From Paenibacillus sp. YN15 (GTDB lineage: Bacteria > Bacillota > Bacilli > Paenibacillales > NBRC-103111): 64,000 nt of DNA. Under the pieces are notes generated by a model. The model was not told the DNA's origin. It searched no databases and saw only the letters and a program-made list of their open reading frames with translations. Below are positions 27,565-36,591 of this stretch, piece by piece. The DNA lies in the NCBI RefSeq assembly GCF_003285005.1, contig NZ_QMFA01000005.1:124001-188000 (forward strand). The letters are read 5' to 3'. Position 1 is the stretch's first letter. The number at the start of each line of letters is the position of its first letter. The position numbers and the translations under genes were made by a program.

Positions 27565-28620
27565 ATGGACACCCAGGTGGTACAGTACAAAGAGCCGGAG
27601 CAGCAGGCCCATGCGGCAATCCATAGCCGTCCGTGGGCAGCCTGGCTTATTATCATCGGCGGCAGCGGACTTTTGGCGCTGGCCATATCCGTATCTGTCG
27701 CCAAGGGATCGGTCAACATCCCGCTTGCTACAGTATGGAAGGCATTCTTTCAGTTCAACCCGGCGGAGAGGCTTCATCTGATTGTAGTGGATTTGCGTCT
27801 GCCCCGCGCATTGGCCAGCGCCTTGGTGGGCGCAGCCTTTGCGGTGGCGGGAGCCATTATGCAGGGCATTACCCGCAATCCCATGGCCGATTCCGGCTTG
27901 ATGGGTCTGAATGCAGGGGCAGGGTTTGCCTTGTCCCTGTGTTTTTCATTTTTCCCGGGGCTGCCGTATCTGGGCATTATCGGGCTGTCCTTTGCCGGGG
28001 CGCTGCTGGGCTCGGTGCTTGTATTCGGCATCGCCTCCATGCGCCGCAGCGGGGCCACACCCATGCGCCTGGTGCTGGCGGGAGCCTCTGTAAGCGCCTT
28101 GCTGGCCGCCCTGAGCCAGGGCATTGCCCTGTATTATGATGTGGCGCAAAATATTATGTTCTGGACCGTGGGCGGCGTGGCCGGAACCACCTGGGAGCAG
28201 CTGCTCATTGTGTCGCCTTGGGTGATTGCCGCCTTGCTGGGGGCCCAGCTGCTGTCCCGCTCCGTTTCTCTCCTGAGCCTGGGCCAGGAGGTGGCGCAAG
28301 GGCTGGGGATGAACACGTTTCTGGTGAAGACGCTGTGTATGGCCATCGTGCTGATGCTGGCCGGAGCTGCGGTGGCTGTGGTTGGCGCGGTAGGCTTTGT
28401 GGGCTTGATGGTTCCCCACATCGCCAGATTTCTTGCAGGCGTGGATTACCGCTGGATCATTCCCTCTTCGGCAGTGCTGGGAAGCCTGCTGGTGGTGCTG
28501 GCCGATCTGGGGGCAAGGACCTTCAATCCCCCGTTTGAAACTCCCATCGGAGTCATCATTGCCCTGGTTGGCGTCCCCTTCTTCCTGCACTTGGCCCGCA
28601 AGGAAAGGAGGGCGCTGTAA
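27565..28620 (+). CDS. Iron-siderophore ABC transporter permease (FecCD family)
   Basis: The 351-residue protein starts 2 bases after the binding-protein stop, with TGGAG as ribosome site inside that gene. It has about nine to ten membrane helices with the FecCD signatures RLPRALASALVGAAFAVAGA, QGITRNPMADSGLMGLNAGA and VGFVGLMVPHIARFLAGVDY. A charged N-terminal tail of about 30 residues is extra. It forms one half of the channel; the next gene encodes the other half. Confidence 0.93.
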   Translation: MDTQVVQYKEPEQQAHAAIHSRPWAAWLIIIGGSGLLALAISVSVAKGSVNIPLATVWKAFFQFNPAERLHLIVVDLRLPRALASALVGAAFAVAGAIMQGITRNPMADSGLMGLNAGAGFALSLCFSFFPGLPYLGIIGLSFAGALLGSVLVFGIASMRRSGATPMRLVLAGASVSALLAALSQGIALYYDVAQNIMFWTVGGVAGTTWEQLLIVSPWVIAALLGAQLLSRSVSLLSLGQEVAQGLGMNTFLVKTLCMAIVLMLAGAAVAVVGAVGFVGLMVPHIARFLAGVDYRWIIPSSAVLGSLLVVLADLGARTFNPPFETPIGVIIALVGVPFFLHLARKERRAL

Positions 28621-29666
28621 TGGAGCTGAAGCTCAACCGCCATGAACATGACCGGTTCCGGAAAAAAGCCGCCGCCCGGAATGCCTGCATCCTGCTCATC
28701 ATCACGGCGCTGCTTTTGCTTTGTTTTATGATCAGCATGAATACGGGTTATTCCAAGCTCTCGCCGCTGGATACGCTGCGTACCTTGTTTGGCGGCGGCA
28801 GCGATAAGGAAGCGCTGATTTTGTTCCAGCTCCGCCTGCCCCGGATCATCATTGCCATCCTCGTGGGAGCGGGACTGGCGCTGTCCGGCTGCATCATTCA
28901 GGGAGTGGCCCGGAATCCGCTGGCAGACCCCGGCTTGTTGGGAATCAACGCGGGAGCGGGCTTGGGCGTGGTGGTGTTTATTCTGTTTTTTGGCGGGCAG
29001 TCCGTTTTTGCCGCATTTACCCTGCCTCTGTATGCCATGCTTGGGGCCGGGGCGGCGGCTGTGCTCATTTATGTGCTCTCCTACAAACGACAGGAGGGCA
29101 TTGCCCCGATCCGCCTGATCCTTATCGGCTTGGCCGTGCAGGCGGGTATCACTGCTGTTATGCTCCTTCTTGTGATCAAGCTGGATGATACTCAGTTCAC
29201 GTTTGTGGCCAATTGGCAGGCGGGCAATATGTGGGGGGCCAATTGGCGGTTTGTATTGGCATTGCTGCCATGGCTTGCCGTTCTGTTCCCGTATGTGCTG
29301 TCCCAAGCCCGCGGGCTGGATGTGCTGAGCCTGGGAGACGCCACAGCCGGAGGGCTTGGCGCCCGGGTGGAGCGGCAGCGGCGGAGCTTGCTGGCGGCGG
29401 CTGTGGCGCTGGCGGCCACCTGTGTGGCCATTAGCGGCAGCATCAGCTTCGTTGGCCTGATCGCGCCGCATCTGGCCCGGAGGCTGGTTGGCCCGGTCCA
29501 CCGGATCTTGCTTCCCGCCTGTGCTCTTGCAGGCGGTGTGCTGGTGCTGCTGGCAGACACAATAGCCCGCGGCATCCTCCAGTCTCTGGAGGTGCCAACG
29601 GGCATCATGGTGGCCATTATCGGAGCGCCGTACTTCATGTACCTGCTGGCCAGGAGCAAATCCTGA
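28620..29666 (+). CDS. Iron-siderophore ABC transporter permease (FecCD family)
   Basis: The 348-residue second permease has an ATG that overlaps the previous stop (TAATG), so translation is coupled. It carries the same FecCD signatures: RLPRIIIAILVGAGLALSG, QGVARNPLADPGLLGINAGA and GSISFVGLIAPHLARRLVG. No ATPase gene follows, so the importer must use an ATPase encoded elsewhere (FhuC/YusV type). Confidence 0.93.
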   Translation: MELKLNRHEHDRFRKKAAARNACILLIITALLLLCFMISMNTGYSKLSPLDTLRTLFGGGSDKEALILFQLRLPRIIIAILVGAGLALSGCIIQGVARNPLADPGLLGINAGAGLGVVVFILFFGGQSVFAAFTLPLYAMLGAGAAAVLIYVLSYKRQEGIAPIRLILIGLAVQAGITAVMLLLVIKLDDTQFTFVANWQAGNMWGANWRFVLALLPWLAVLFPYVLSQARGLDVLSLGDATAGGLGARVERQRRSLLAAAVALAATCVAISGSISFVGLIAPHLARRLVGPVHRILLPACALAGGVLVLLADTIARGILQSLEVPTGIMVAIIGAPYFMYLLARSKS

Positions 29667-29679
29667 CCAAGCAGGTATT

Positions 29680-29708
29680 GGCGGGCTTGGCCGCACCGGC
29701 TCTTTTTT
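29680..29708 (+). terminator. Weak terminator after the siderophore operon
   Basis: GCCG-CAC-CGGC followed by TCTTTTTT. The stem is short, but the T-run is placed 40 bases after the stop codon. Confidence 0.45.
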
Positions 29709-29736
29709 AAACATTTTCCCCTTTAACGGGTATAAA
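29707..29736 (+). promoter_or_regulatory. Possible promoter of the cupredoxin gene
   Basis: TTAAAC and TATAAA are separated by 18 bases. The leader to the start codon would be long (about 230 bases). No riboswitch was recognised in it. Confidence 0.35.
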
Positions 29737-29972
29737 ATGTCTGCTATTTCACTCAAAAAGCAGCCGATGACAGCAGTAGAAGACATTTGCTGCCCGCCGT
29801 CATCGCTCCCGGGAACGATACCAACCGGATAGGTGAAACTGCTCCGTTGCTTCTTCGGCAGCCCGTACTATCCCGCTTCCGGCGCGCATATGCATCAGCA
29901 TGGGACTTGCCCCGGCCGCAGAACAGGGCGGGCGGGCAAACCCGGACACACATGTACGGGAGCGTGAGCGAT

Positions 29973-30425
29973 ATGTCGAAGGTATTTATTTTGAAGCGGC
30001 GGCATCTGTGGTTGGGCGGGCTGGCCTTGATCATTCTAGCGGGAGGGCTGCTGTTCCCGCTGCTCCACCGCTCCGGCGACCGGATGGTTGACGGGCAGCC
30101 AGAAGGCCCCAGAACCATTCATATGGTGACGACAGAAGCCAAGTCCGTCCTGGAGGACGGCACTGCCATCGAAGCATACCGGTGGGACCCGGGCACTGTC
30201 TTTGTGGAAAAAGGAGAGGAAGTCAACCTGGTGCTGTACGGCGTCAACGGAGACAGCCATCCCTTCTATATCGAGGGCACCCGCATTAAGGGAGAGGTCA
30301 AAAAGGGCAAAGAAACTACCGTAACCTTCCAGGCCGCCAAGGAGGGCGTCTACCGGCTTATTTGCCTGACACATCCCGACAAAAACCACAACGGGCCGAT
30401 GATCGGATACATTGTCGTGGATTAA
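29973..30425 (+). CDS. Membrane-anchored cupredoxin-domain protein
   Basis: The 150-residue protein starts at ATG 29973 with GGGAG upstream. One N-terminal membrane helix (about 10-30) anchors an extracellular cupredoxin fold. Likely type-1 copper ligands are the His in SHPFYIEG, and Cys, His and Met in CLTHPDKNHNGPM near the C-terminus. It could carry electrons or bind copper at the outer membrane face, and resembles plastocyanin/CtaG-associated small cupredoxins. It follows the siderophore operon but has its own upstream region, so co-regulation with iron uptake is uncertain. Confidence 0.82.
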   Translation: MSKVFILKRRHLWLGGLALIILAGGLLFPLLHRSGDRMVDGQPEGPRTIHMVTTEAKSVLEDGTAIEAYRWDPGTVFVEKGEEVNLVLYGVNGDSHPFYIEGTRIKGEVKKGKETTVTFQAAKEGVYRLICLTHPDKNHNGPMIGYIVVD

Positions 30426-30460
30426 GCGCCAGTCGCCCATTGACGGTCAGCCGCATACAA

Positions 30461-30486
30461 TACTCATGACTTCCAAGTTATGAGTA
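30461..30486. promoter_or_regulatory. Palindrome upstream of a small hypothetical gene
   Basis: TACTCATGACTT and AAGTTATGAGTA-like arms (10 bp each side of TTCCAA) form a symmetric site that touches the start region of the next gene. It could be a repressor operator or an mRNA hairpin. Confidence 0.4.
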
Positions 30487-30500
30487 GGCTGGTGGTATCC

Positions 30501-30821
30501 ATGCAAACCAATCCCATGCGCAACGCCAAGCACGAAAAGCCTCTTCCCACTGCCCGTCAAATACGCCGCTCCTGCCAAAAGGAGCTGTACCGGACCATCA
30601 AGAGGCTGAAAGCCTATATTGCCCCCGAACCCCTGAAGCAAGCGGAGGAGCTGTATTTCAGGAAGGTAGCGCTGAATCTGCTGTGGATTGTGGAGAACGG
30701 GAGCAACCGCAAGCTCCTGGCGGACTGGTGGGAAAAGGAGGTCAGCCCCTCCATCGCCCCATTATGGCAGGTGGACGAGGCGGAGCTGAACCGGGCGTTC
30801 CGCGATTCCTTCGGCGGATAA
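30501..30821 (+). CDS. Hypothetical small basic protein
   Basis: A 106-residue protein (from ATG 30501; ATG 30480 would add seven residues). It is basic at the N-terminus (ARQIRRSCQKELYRTIKRL) and helical, with a tryptophan-bearing C-terminal part (LLADWWEKEVSPSIAPLWQV). There is no signal, membrane helix or known motif. The ribosome site is weak (GGTGG). It ends 50 bp before the convergent histidine kinase, with a hairpin between. I do not recognise the family. Confidence 0.65.
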   Translation: MQTNPMRNAKHEKPLPTARQIRRSCQKELYRTIKRLKAYIAPEPLKQAEELYFRKVALNLLWIVENGSNRKLLADWWEKEVSPSIAPLWQVDEAELNRAFRDSFGG

Positions 30822-30838
30822 GCCCGGAGCACAAGGAA

Positions 30839-30868
30839 AGCGGGCATGCCGCCGTGGCGCTGCCCGCT
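30839..30868. terminator. Bidirectional hairpin between convergent genes
   Basis: AGCGGGCA and TGCCCGCT arms surround a GC-rich 14-base loop between the small plus-strand gene and the minus-strand kinase. The T-tracts on both sides are modest (TTCATT, TTTCCTT). Confidence 0.6.
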
Positions 30869-30872
30869 TCAT

Positions 30873-32450
30873 TCATGTCCGCTGCCCTCCGCCGGTAAGG
30901 GTAGTATGAGGGGGACAGGTCTGAACCGTGATCTCATCCTCCGGCTCCGCGGCTTCACTCTCTTCAGCCAGGTCCTCGGAATGCTGGCGGAAATTCACCG
31001 GCAGAATAATGTCCACGCAGGTGCCTCTCCCCAGCTCGCTGTCAATATGCAGCCTTCCCTTATGATTGGCAATAATCTGCTGGCTGACCATAATTCCCAA
31101 GCCGGTGCCGTTTTTCTTGCTGGTCAGGAACGGCTCCCCCAACCGCCGCAGCATATCCGGAGAAATGCCGGCTCCATGGTCTGTAAACCTGAACCTGATC
31201 CGCTCCTGACCCTCGGCCGCCGCTTCAATCCTCATTACTCCCCCTTCGGGCATGGATTCCATTCCGTTTTTGATAATGTTCAGAAACACCTGCTTGACAA
31301 GATTTTCCTCACAGAGTATCCGGGGCAGGTTCCGCTCCACCCCGGCCTCGAGCCGGACGCCGCTCATGTGGGATTGGGGCTGGAGAACACGCAGCGTATC
31401 CTCGATCAGCTCCCACGGGTCCTTAAACATAAACTGGTTTAGATGAGGCTTGGAGAGAATGATGAATTCGCTGACAATCAGATTGATCCGCTCCACTTCC
31501 TCCAGCATCAGATCCAGATACTCCTGGTTTCCCGTTTGGCGCTGCTTGAACAGCTGGACGAAGCCGCGCAGCGTGGTCAGCGGATTGCGGATTTCGTGGG
31601 CCACACCGGCGGCAAGCTGGCCGATTACCGACAGCTTCTCGGAGCGCCGGAGCAGCTCCTCCGTTTCCTTGCGCTCGGTAATATTGCGGCAGATCGCCGC
31701 CAGCGCCACCGGCTCCCCGTCATCCAGGCGGACGGGGGACAGGGTCAGACTAATGTGAATCTCCTGGCCATCCTTGGTTTTGCGGATGGTTTCGTATCCG
31801 CTCACCTCTTCCCCGTTTTTGACCTTGCGGATCAGCTCCATAAACTCCGCCGCTTCCTTATCCTGCATAAAGGGCTGAAGGGAGCCTGTCACTTCCTCCT
31901 CCCTGTAGCCGTACAGCGCCTCAAAGGCCGGATTGGCGCGCTGGATATTGCCTTCCAGGTCCGTCAGATAAATGGCGTCCGTGCTGTGCTCAATCAGGGA
32001 GCTCCAGAAAATATTGGCCCTTCTCAGGCTTTCCACCATCCGCAGCCTCCCGGCAGCGTCCGTATCCCGCTCCAGCGCCATGGCCAGATAATGGGAGGGG
32101 GCTTCCGGTACGGAAAGAGTCTCCGGCGCCGCCGCGGCGGCGCTCTCTTCGGCGCACAAAGCCGGGAGCACACGCCCGGCGGAGCCTTTCTGCTGCCGGA
32201 CCTCCGCGAAAGAACCGGCCCCTTCCCCCGGCAAACGGACAGTCAGCAGCGCTCCCAGAATCAGGGCCGCTATGGAGAGAAAATCGGATAACGCCAAATA
32301 CCATTGCAGCTCCCTGTCCCAGCTTGAATAGCCGGAATGAAGGAGCAGTCCCAATATGGAGGCCGCAAGGCCGTTGACAAGGATCAAAAGGCAGGAGACG
32401 AGTCCGGAAAGATACAATGGCGACTTCCGGCGGCGAAATAAATGGGTCAT
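30873..32450 (-). CDS. PAS-domain sensor histidine kinase (sporulation-kinase type)
   Basis: The 525-residue kinase has GGGGGAAAG before its ATG. Two N-terminal membrane helices (about 15-37 and 51-73) are followed by a PAS domain (about 145-265, AIYLTDLEGNIQRANPAFEALYGY), HisKA dimerisation domain with GVAHEIRNPLTTLRG near residue 288 (phospho-acceptor His), and an HATPase_c domain with NIIKNGMESMP (N box), DHGAGISPDML and GTGLGIMVSQQI (G boxes). The composition and absence of a response regulator neighbour match the phosphorelay kinases that feed Spo0F/Spo0A. This is the type of kinase that Sda, encoded 10 kb away, inhibits; a direct link is inference. Confidence 0.88.
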   Translation of the reverse strand: MTHLFRRRKSPLYLSGLVSCLLILVNGLAASILGLLLHSGYSSWDRELQWYLALSDFLSIAALILGALLTVRLPGEGAGSFAEVRQQKGSAGRVLPALCAEESAAAAAPETLSVPEAPSHYLAMALERDTDAAGRLRMVESLRRANIFWSSLIEHSTDAIYLTDLEGNIQRANPAFEALYGYREEEVTGSLQPFMQDKEAAEFMELIRKVKNGEEVSGYETIRKTKDGQEIHISLTLSPVRLDDGEPVALAAICRNITERKETEELLRRSEKLSVIGQLAAGVAHEIRNPLTTLRGFVQLFKQRQTGNQEYLDLMLEEVERINLIVSEFIILSKPHLNQFMFKDPWELIEDTLRVLQPQSHMSGVRLEAGVERNLPRILCEENLVKQVFLNIIKNGMESMPEGGVMRIEAAAEGQERIRFRFTDHGAGISPDMLRRLGEPFLTSKKNGTGLGIMVSQQIIANHKGRLHIDSELGRGTCVDIILPVNFRQHSEDLAEESEAAEPEDEITVQTCPPHTTLTGGGQRT

Positions 32451-32575
32451 GGGTCTTTCCCCCGATCAGGGATTGTGGAGGACATTCTTATTAAATATTT
32501 CTTCCTTTTTTTCCGGATTCCTTCACATCTTCACGGGATGGAAAACTTTTGGCCCACTCTCTCCATTCCCTCCCC

Positions 32576-32959
32576 TTATTGTGCAGGCTGGAACAGCTCC
32601 AGACGCTCCCCGTTGGGACCGAAAAAGAAGGCGATCCGGGTTCCGCCGAGAATCGTCCGGGGTGTCTCATCCAACAGCCGGATGCCCAAGCCGGAAAGCC
32701 TCTCCAGCTCCGCCTCAATATCCGACACCGTAAAGGCGATATGATGGACAATGCCGTTGTCCGGCATCCCCTCCGTGCCTCTGCCGATCAGCTCAATCTC
32801 TGTTTCGGGATGATCCGCAAAGGAAAGAAACGACAGCTCCACACCGTTATCCAGCCGTTTGCGGGCAGCCAGGCGGAGGCCCAGCACCTCTGTGTAGAAC
32901 TTGATGGATTCATCCATGTCGTTGACGTATACGCCGATATGCTCCAATTTTTTAATCAT
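32576..32959 (-). CDS. VOC-family (glyoxalase/bleomycin resistance-like) protein
   Basis: A single-copy vicinal-oxygen-chelate fold of 127 residues: EHIGVYVNDMDESIKFYTEVLGL starts it and GPNGERLELFQ ends it, with possible metal ligands His-7, Glu (ETEIELIG), His (GIVHHIAF) and Glu (RLELF). The family includes lactoylglutathione lyases, methylmalonyl-CoA epimerases and fosfomycin or bleomycin resistance proteins. The reaction cannot be chosen from this sequence. GGAGG precedes the ATG. It is encoded just downstream of the diguanylate cyclase gene (15-bp gap), so it is probably co-transcribed. Confidence 0.85.
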   Translation of the reverse strand: MIKKLEHIGVYVNDMDESIKFYTEVLGLRLAARKRLDNGVELSFLSFADHPETEIELIGRGTEGMPDNGIVHHIAFTVSDIEAELERLSGLGIRLLDETPRTILGGTRIAFFFGPNGERLELFQPAQ

Positions 32960-32974
32960 TTTGCATCCTCCATT

Positions 32975-34648
32975 TTATATTTGTTTTTGGGAGTCCTTTA
33001 ACAGCTCCACCCGGTTTCTTCCGTTGCGTTTGGCCTTGTACAAGGCCTGGTCCGCTCTGGAGATCATATCCTCCAGCGTGGATCTGCCGAAGCTGTAGTC
33101 CGCCCGGTAATCGGCGACGCCGATGCTGACGGTAAGGGGGATTTCCAGCCCTTCCTCCCGGTACGGCTGGTCCCGGAACATCCGGCAGATCCGGTTCCCC
33201 AGCTCCACTCCGCCGCCGGCCGCCGGCGCATTGGGCGCCAGCACCAGAAACTCCTCGCCGCCGTAGCGGGACACCATGTCGCAGGAGCGGACGCAGGACA
33301 TGAGAAGGGAAGCGGCATGGATGATCACCCGGTCCCCCACCAGATGGCCGTAGGTGTCATTCACCTTTTTGAAATAGTCGATATCCATCATCAGAATGGA
33401 GCAGGGCTGCCCCGCCCGGCTGCAGGTTTCCACAAGACGCGGCCCTTCGGTCAGAATATACCTGCGGTTGTACACCTCCGTCAGCTCGTCCACTACTGCC
33501 GTCAATTCCAGCATTTGAATGGTGGACTTCAGTTTTTTTCCGGCGAGATTAAAATTTTCGCACAGCTGCTGGAGCTCCTCCGGGGCCGAGGAAATCTGGT
33601 CATGGGGAATGCGGAAGTCATAATCGCCCGCCCGGATTGTGCTTGTCCCTTGCAGCAGCAGGCGGATGGGCCGGACAATTCCTTCCGTAAACTTGAAGGT
33701 GAGGGCAAAGCTTAGCAGCAGCATAATCAAAACAATAACGGCCATAAGCAGCATATCGGTATAGAGGGCCTGAAAAACATTGCTGTGCTTCATCTCGGCG
33801 ACAACCAGCCACTCCCTGTCCTTGACCCAACCGTATTGGCCCATCACCCGGTCCCCGGCATAGTTGACATAGACTTTGTTGGCGGGGGTCCCCGCTTTGG
33901 CCAACCCGGCAATGGGAGAGGTGTCCGCCAGGTTAAGAGGCTCCCCTTCCACCCCCAAAGGGACCGTAATGAACTGCCCGTCCCGGTTCAGCAGGTAGGT
34001 TCCCCCGGCGTTGCCGAAATCAAACTGGCTCATCACCTTCTTCAGGACGCCGATGTGGATGACGCCGCAGACAAGTCCGTTGAATTCGTTGTTCCCGTCC
34101 ATTACGGGAGAGGAGACAAACACAAAAGGTCTGCTGGAATTTTTGCTGATCAGCACATCGGTAATAAATCTTCTCCCCGCCCGCGCTTCCTTGAAGTAGT
34201 CCCGGTCGGAGACATCCCCGCTGCTGTCGGGACTCTGGCTCTGGGAGTCTACGGCAATTTGGCCTTGGGCGTCCACATACAGAACAGCTGTATATTCCCC
34301 TTCCTCCGACATAAAGGCTTTGAATATCCGGCGGATTTCATCCTTGTCTCCGGTCCTCCCCTTCACGAGACGGGACAATACGCCGATCTGGGTGCTGTGA
34401 TCCTCAAGCCAGCGGTCGATAAAAGAGCTTTGCAGGCTGATGGCATCCTTCAGCTGTTGTTCGGTCTGCCTTGTTTTGAACCGCGCCTCCGTTAAGGTTG
34501 TGCTGATAAGAATGAGGGCTCCCAGCACAACAATAATCAAGCCGACCCAAAACCGGAGCCTTTGCCTCAGGGTGAGCAGCCCTAAACGGCAAGATAATCG
34601 ATCCAGCAATAGCTCACCTACTTTTCTGCCAAAATGCATGGTCTGCAT
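32975..34648 (-). CDS. Membrane-bound sensor diguanylate cyclase
   Basis: The protein has about 557 residues. A membrane helix near the N-terminus (LRFWVGLIIVVLGALILIST) is followed by an extracellular dCache domain, a second helix (LLMAVIVLIMLLLSFALTF), a HAMP-like segment and a C-terminal GGDEF domain. The active-site motif is YGGEEF, and RSCD five residues upstream is an intact inhibitory I-site, so the enzyme should make cyclic di-GMP and be feedback controlled. MMDIDYFKKVNDTYGH is also canonical. The start is uncertain: ATG 34648 lacks a strong ribosome site, while TTG 34609 has AGGTGAG close upstream. Confidence 0.88.
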   Translation of the reverse strand: MQTMHFGRKVGELLLDRLSCRLGLLTLRQRLRFWVGLIIVVLGALILISTTLTEARFKTRQTEQQLKDAISLQSSFIDRWLEDHSTQIGVLSRLVKGRTGDKDEIRRIFKAFMSEEGEYTAVLYVDAQGQIAVDSQSQSPDSSGDVSDRDYFKEARAGRRFITDVLISKNSSRPFVFVSSPVMDGNNEFNGLVCGVIHIGVLKKVMSQFDFGNAGGTYLLNRDGQFITVPLGVEGEPLNLADTSPIAGLAKAGTPANKVYVNYAGDRVMGQYGWVKDREWLVVAEMKHSNVFQALYTDMLLMAVIVLIMLLLSFALTFKFTEGIVRPIRLLLQGTSTIRAGDYDFRIPHDQISSAPEELQQLCENFNLAGKKLKSTIQMLELTAVVDELTEVYNRRYILTEGPRLVETCSRAGQPCSILMMDIDYFKKVNDTYGHLVGDRVIIHAASLLMSCVRSCDMVSRYGGEEFLVLAPNAPAAGGGVELGNRICRMFRDQPYREEGLEIPLTVSIGVADYRADYSFGRSTLEDMISRADQALYKAKRNGRNRVELLKDSQKQI

Positions 34649-34895
34649 GTCCCATAAGGGGCCCCCCCAAGGTACCCGTATCCTCGGCATATGCTTATGC
34701 CTATTATACGGTTGGCCTCTGCCCCGGGCAATCGACGGCGGCGGGGCCCGCTCCGCCGGCCGCCTTTTTCCCCGCGCTTAGGAGATGTCTGAAGACTCCG
34801 AGGGGAGCAGATAATGCCCAAATTTCGTTCCGGGCAAGGCACTTTGGCGCAGGCGTACCGGGGGTGCCTCAAGGGAAAGTAACGATAGCTGGGGG
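34649..34895. other. Intergenic region with GC-rich palindromes
   Basis: About 250 bases with CCCCGGGGC-like palindromes and a GGGGCCCCCCC run. No gene with a credible start and ribosome site was seen. Confidence 0.4.
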
Positions 34896-34920
34896 CGAAA
34901 AGGCGGGGAAAGCCGCCCTC
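34896..34920 (-). terminator. Terminator of the methionine aminopeptidase gene
   Basis: Minus strand: GGCGG, 6-base loop, CCGCC followed by TTTTCGCC, 20 bp after the stop. Confidence 0.65.
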
Positions 34921-34939
34921 AAGCGGGTGTTCAGGCACC

Positions 34940-35686
34940 CTAGTGCTCTGTCAGGATCACAGGCCCCTGGGCGGTGATGGCAATAGTGTGCTCATATTGG
35001 GCGGACAAACCCCCGTCCACTGTCCGCGCTGTCCAGCCGTCCGCGTCCACTCTGGCATAATAGGACCCGGTATTCAGCATGGGCTCAATGGTAAATACCA
35101 TCCCCTCCTTGATCCGCGGGCCTTTGCCCTTGGGTCCGTGATGGGGAACCTCCGGGTCCTCATGCATCTCTTTACCGATGCCGTGGCCGATAAAATCCCG
35201 CACAACGGAGTACCCCTCGGTCTCCGCAAAGGTTTGGATGGTATTGGAAATATCGCCGATCCGGTTGCCGGCAACCGCCTGGGCAATGCCCCGGTACAGC
35301 GCCTCCTTGGCGGTTTCCAGGAGCCTCCGCGCCTGTTCGCTGACGTTGCCCACGGCATAGGACCAGGCGGAATCCGCCAGCCAGCCGTTGAGATTCACCA
35401 CCATATCGATGGTGACGATATCCCCGTCGGCAAGCGGCTCCTGCTTGGGGAAGCCGTGGCAGATCACATCGTTTACCGAGGCGCAGGTGGCGTATTTGTA
35501 GCCGTGGTAGCCCTTTTGCTCCGGGGTGGCGCCATGCTCCTTCATGAAGCGTTCGGCAAACTGGTCAATCTCCCAGGTGGTAAGCCCCGGGCGGATCATC
35601 TTTTCTATCTCGCGGTGGCAGGCGGCCAAAATCCGTCCCGCTGCATGCATGTTCGCGATTTCTTCTTTTGTCTTCAGAATAATCAT
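34940..35686 (-). CDS. map: Methionine aminopeptidase, type I
   Basis: The 248-residue cytosolic metalloenzyme removes N-terminal Met from new proteins. The five metal ligands are visible: Asp in TIDMVVNLNG and DSAWSY, His in GHGIGKEMHED, Glu in FTIEPML, and Glu in YEHTIAI. The length is that of the short type Ia enzymes (no N-terminal zinc finger). GGAG precedes the ATG. It is not inside a ribosomal protein operon, so it is probably a second, stand-alone copy like B. subtilis MapB. Confidence 0.93.
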   Translation of the reverse strand: MIILKTKEEIANMHAAGRILAACHREIEKMIRPGLTTWEIDQFAERFMKEHGATPEQKGYHGYKYATCASVNDVICHGFPKQEPLADGDIVTIDMVVNLNGWLADSAWSYAVGNVSEQARRLLETAKEALYRGIAQAVAGNRIGDISNTIQTFAETEGYSVVRDFIGHGIGKEMHEDPEVPHHGPKGKGPRIKEGMVFTIEPMLNTGSYYARVDADGWTARTVDGGLSAQYEHTIAITAQGPVILTEH

Positions 35687-35782
35687 CTTGGCAGACTCCT
35701 TTTTTTCGTTATACTGGGGTAGACCGCTTTGTTAGGGGCTGCGCCCCAAGACAGATTATAGAAATAAGGAGAGAATGTAAAC

Positions 35783-36550
35783 GTGGAGCATCCAGACTTC
35801 ATCATGCTGCTGTTTTTGGTGGGCGCCGGGTTCGTGGCGGCCTTCATTGATTCCGTGGTAGGCGGCGGAGGGCTTATTTCCATGCCGGCGCTGTTATTTG
35901 CGGGGCTTCCTCCCGGCCTGGCTTTGGGGACCAACAAACTGGCGGGCACCATGTCCTCGCTGACCAGTTCGGCCTCCTTCCTGTTTTCCGGAAAAATGAA
36001 CTTTCGGCTTGTGGCTTGGCTGTTTCCGTTATCGCTCGCAGGAGCGGTGCTGGGTTCGCTTACGGTCCAGCAGATTCCGGCCACCTTCCTGAAGCCTATG
36101 GTGGTGGTAATGCTCATCGCGGTAACTCTCTATACATTATGCAAAAAAAGCTGGGGAAATCAAAGTCATTTTGCCGGTCCTACGGGCAGGAACCGGATTG
36201 TGCTGATTGGCGGCGCCGTAGCGCTGGGGTTCTACGACGGCTTTTTCGGACCGGGCACCGGCTCCTTCCTTATTTTTCTGTTTCTCCTGCTGGGTTTTGA
36301 TTTTGTCGGGGCCTCCGCCAATTCCAAGGCGCTGAATCTGGCCAGCAATCTGGGGAGCCTGGCTACCTTCTTCGCGCTGGGGGTGGTTAACGTCCCTTAC
36401 GGCTTGCCCATGGGCATCGCCATGATCGCCGGGGCCCTGACCGGCTCCCGTCTGGCCATCCGGAACGGCAGCGCCTATGTAAAGCCGCTGTTCCTCGGCG
36501 TCACCACTATCTTGATCGGCAAGCAAATATGGGACTTGCTGGCGGGGTAA
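35783..36550 (+). CDS. TSUP-family (TauE/SafE) membrane transporter
   Basis: The 255-residue protein has about eight membrane helices in two repeats, each beginning with the TSUP signature: FIDSVVGGGGLISMPALLFAG with TNKLAGT in the first half, and YDGFFGPGTGSFLIF with NSKALNLASN in the second. Relatives export or import sulfite, sulfoacetate or similar organosulfur anions; the substrate is unknown here. The GTG at 35783 has AAGGAGAG upstream. Confidence 0.9.
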   Translation: MEHPDFIMLLFLVGAGFVAAFIDSVVGGGGLISMPALLFAGLPPGLALGTNKLAGTMSSLTSSASFLFSGKMNFRLVAWLFPLSLAGAVLGSLTVQQIPATFLKPMVVVMLIAVTLYTLCKKSWGNQSHFAGPTGRNRIVLIGGAVALGFYDGFFGPGTGSFLIFLFLLLGFDFVGASANSKALNLASNLGSLATFFALGVVNVPYGLPMGIAMIAGALTGSRLAIRNGSAYVKPLFLGVTTILIGKQIWDLLAG

Positions 36551-36591
36551 AGGGCGTGGAGGCTCTGCTGCAGGCCCGATGGGGGCGAGGG

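Noticed and set aside
28446-29786. Minus-strand open frame of 446 codons opposite the second FecCD permease
   Set aside because: It is rich in Gln, His and Arg, has no start signal, and overlaps a well-supported permease.
32491-32751. Minus-strand frame overlapping the VOC gene
   Set aside because: It overlaps the VOC gene in another frame and has no ribosome site, while the VOC protein has full family motifs.
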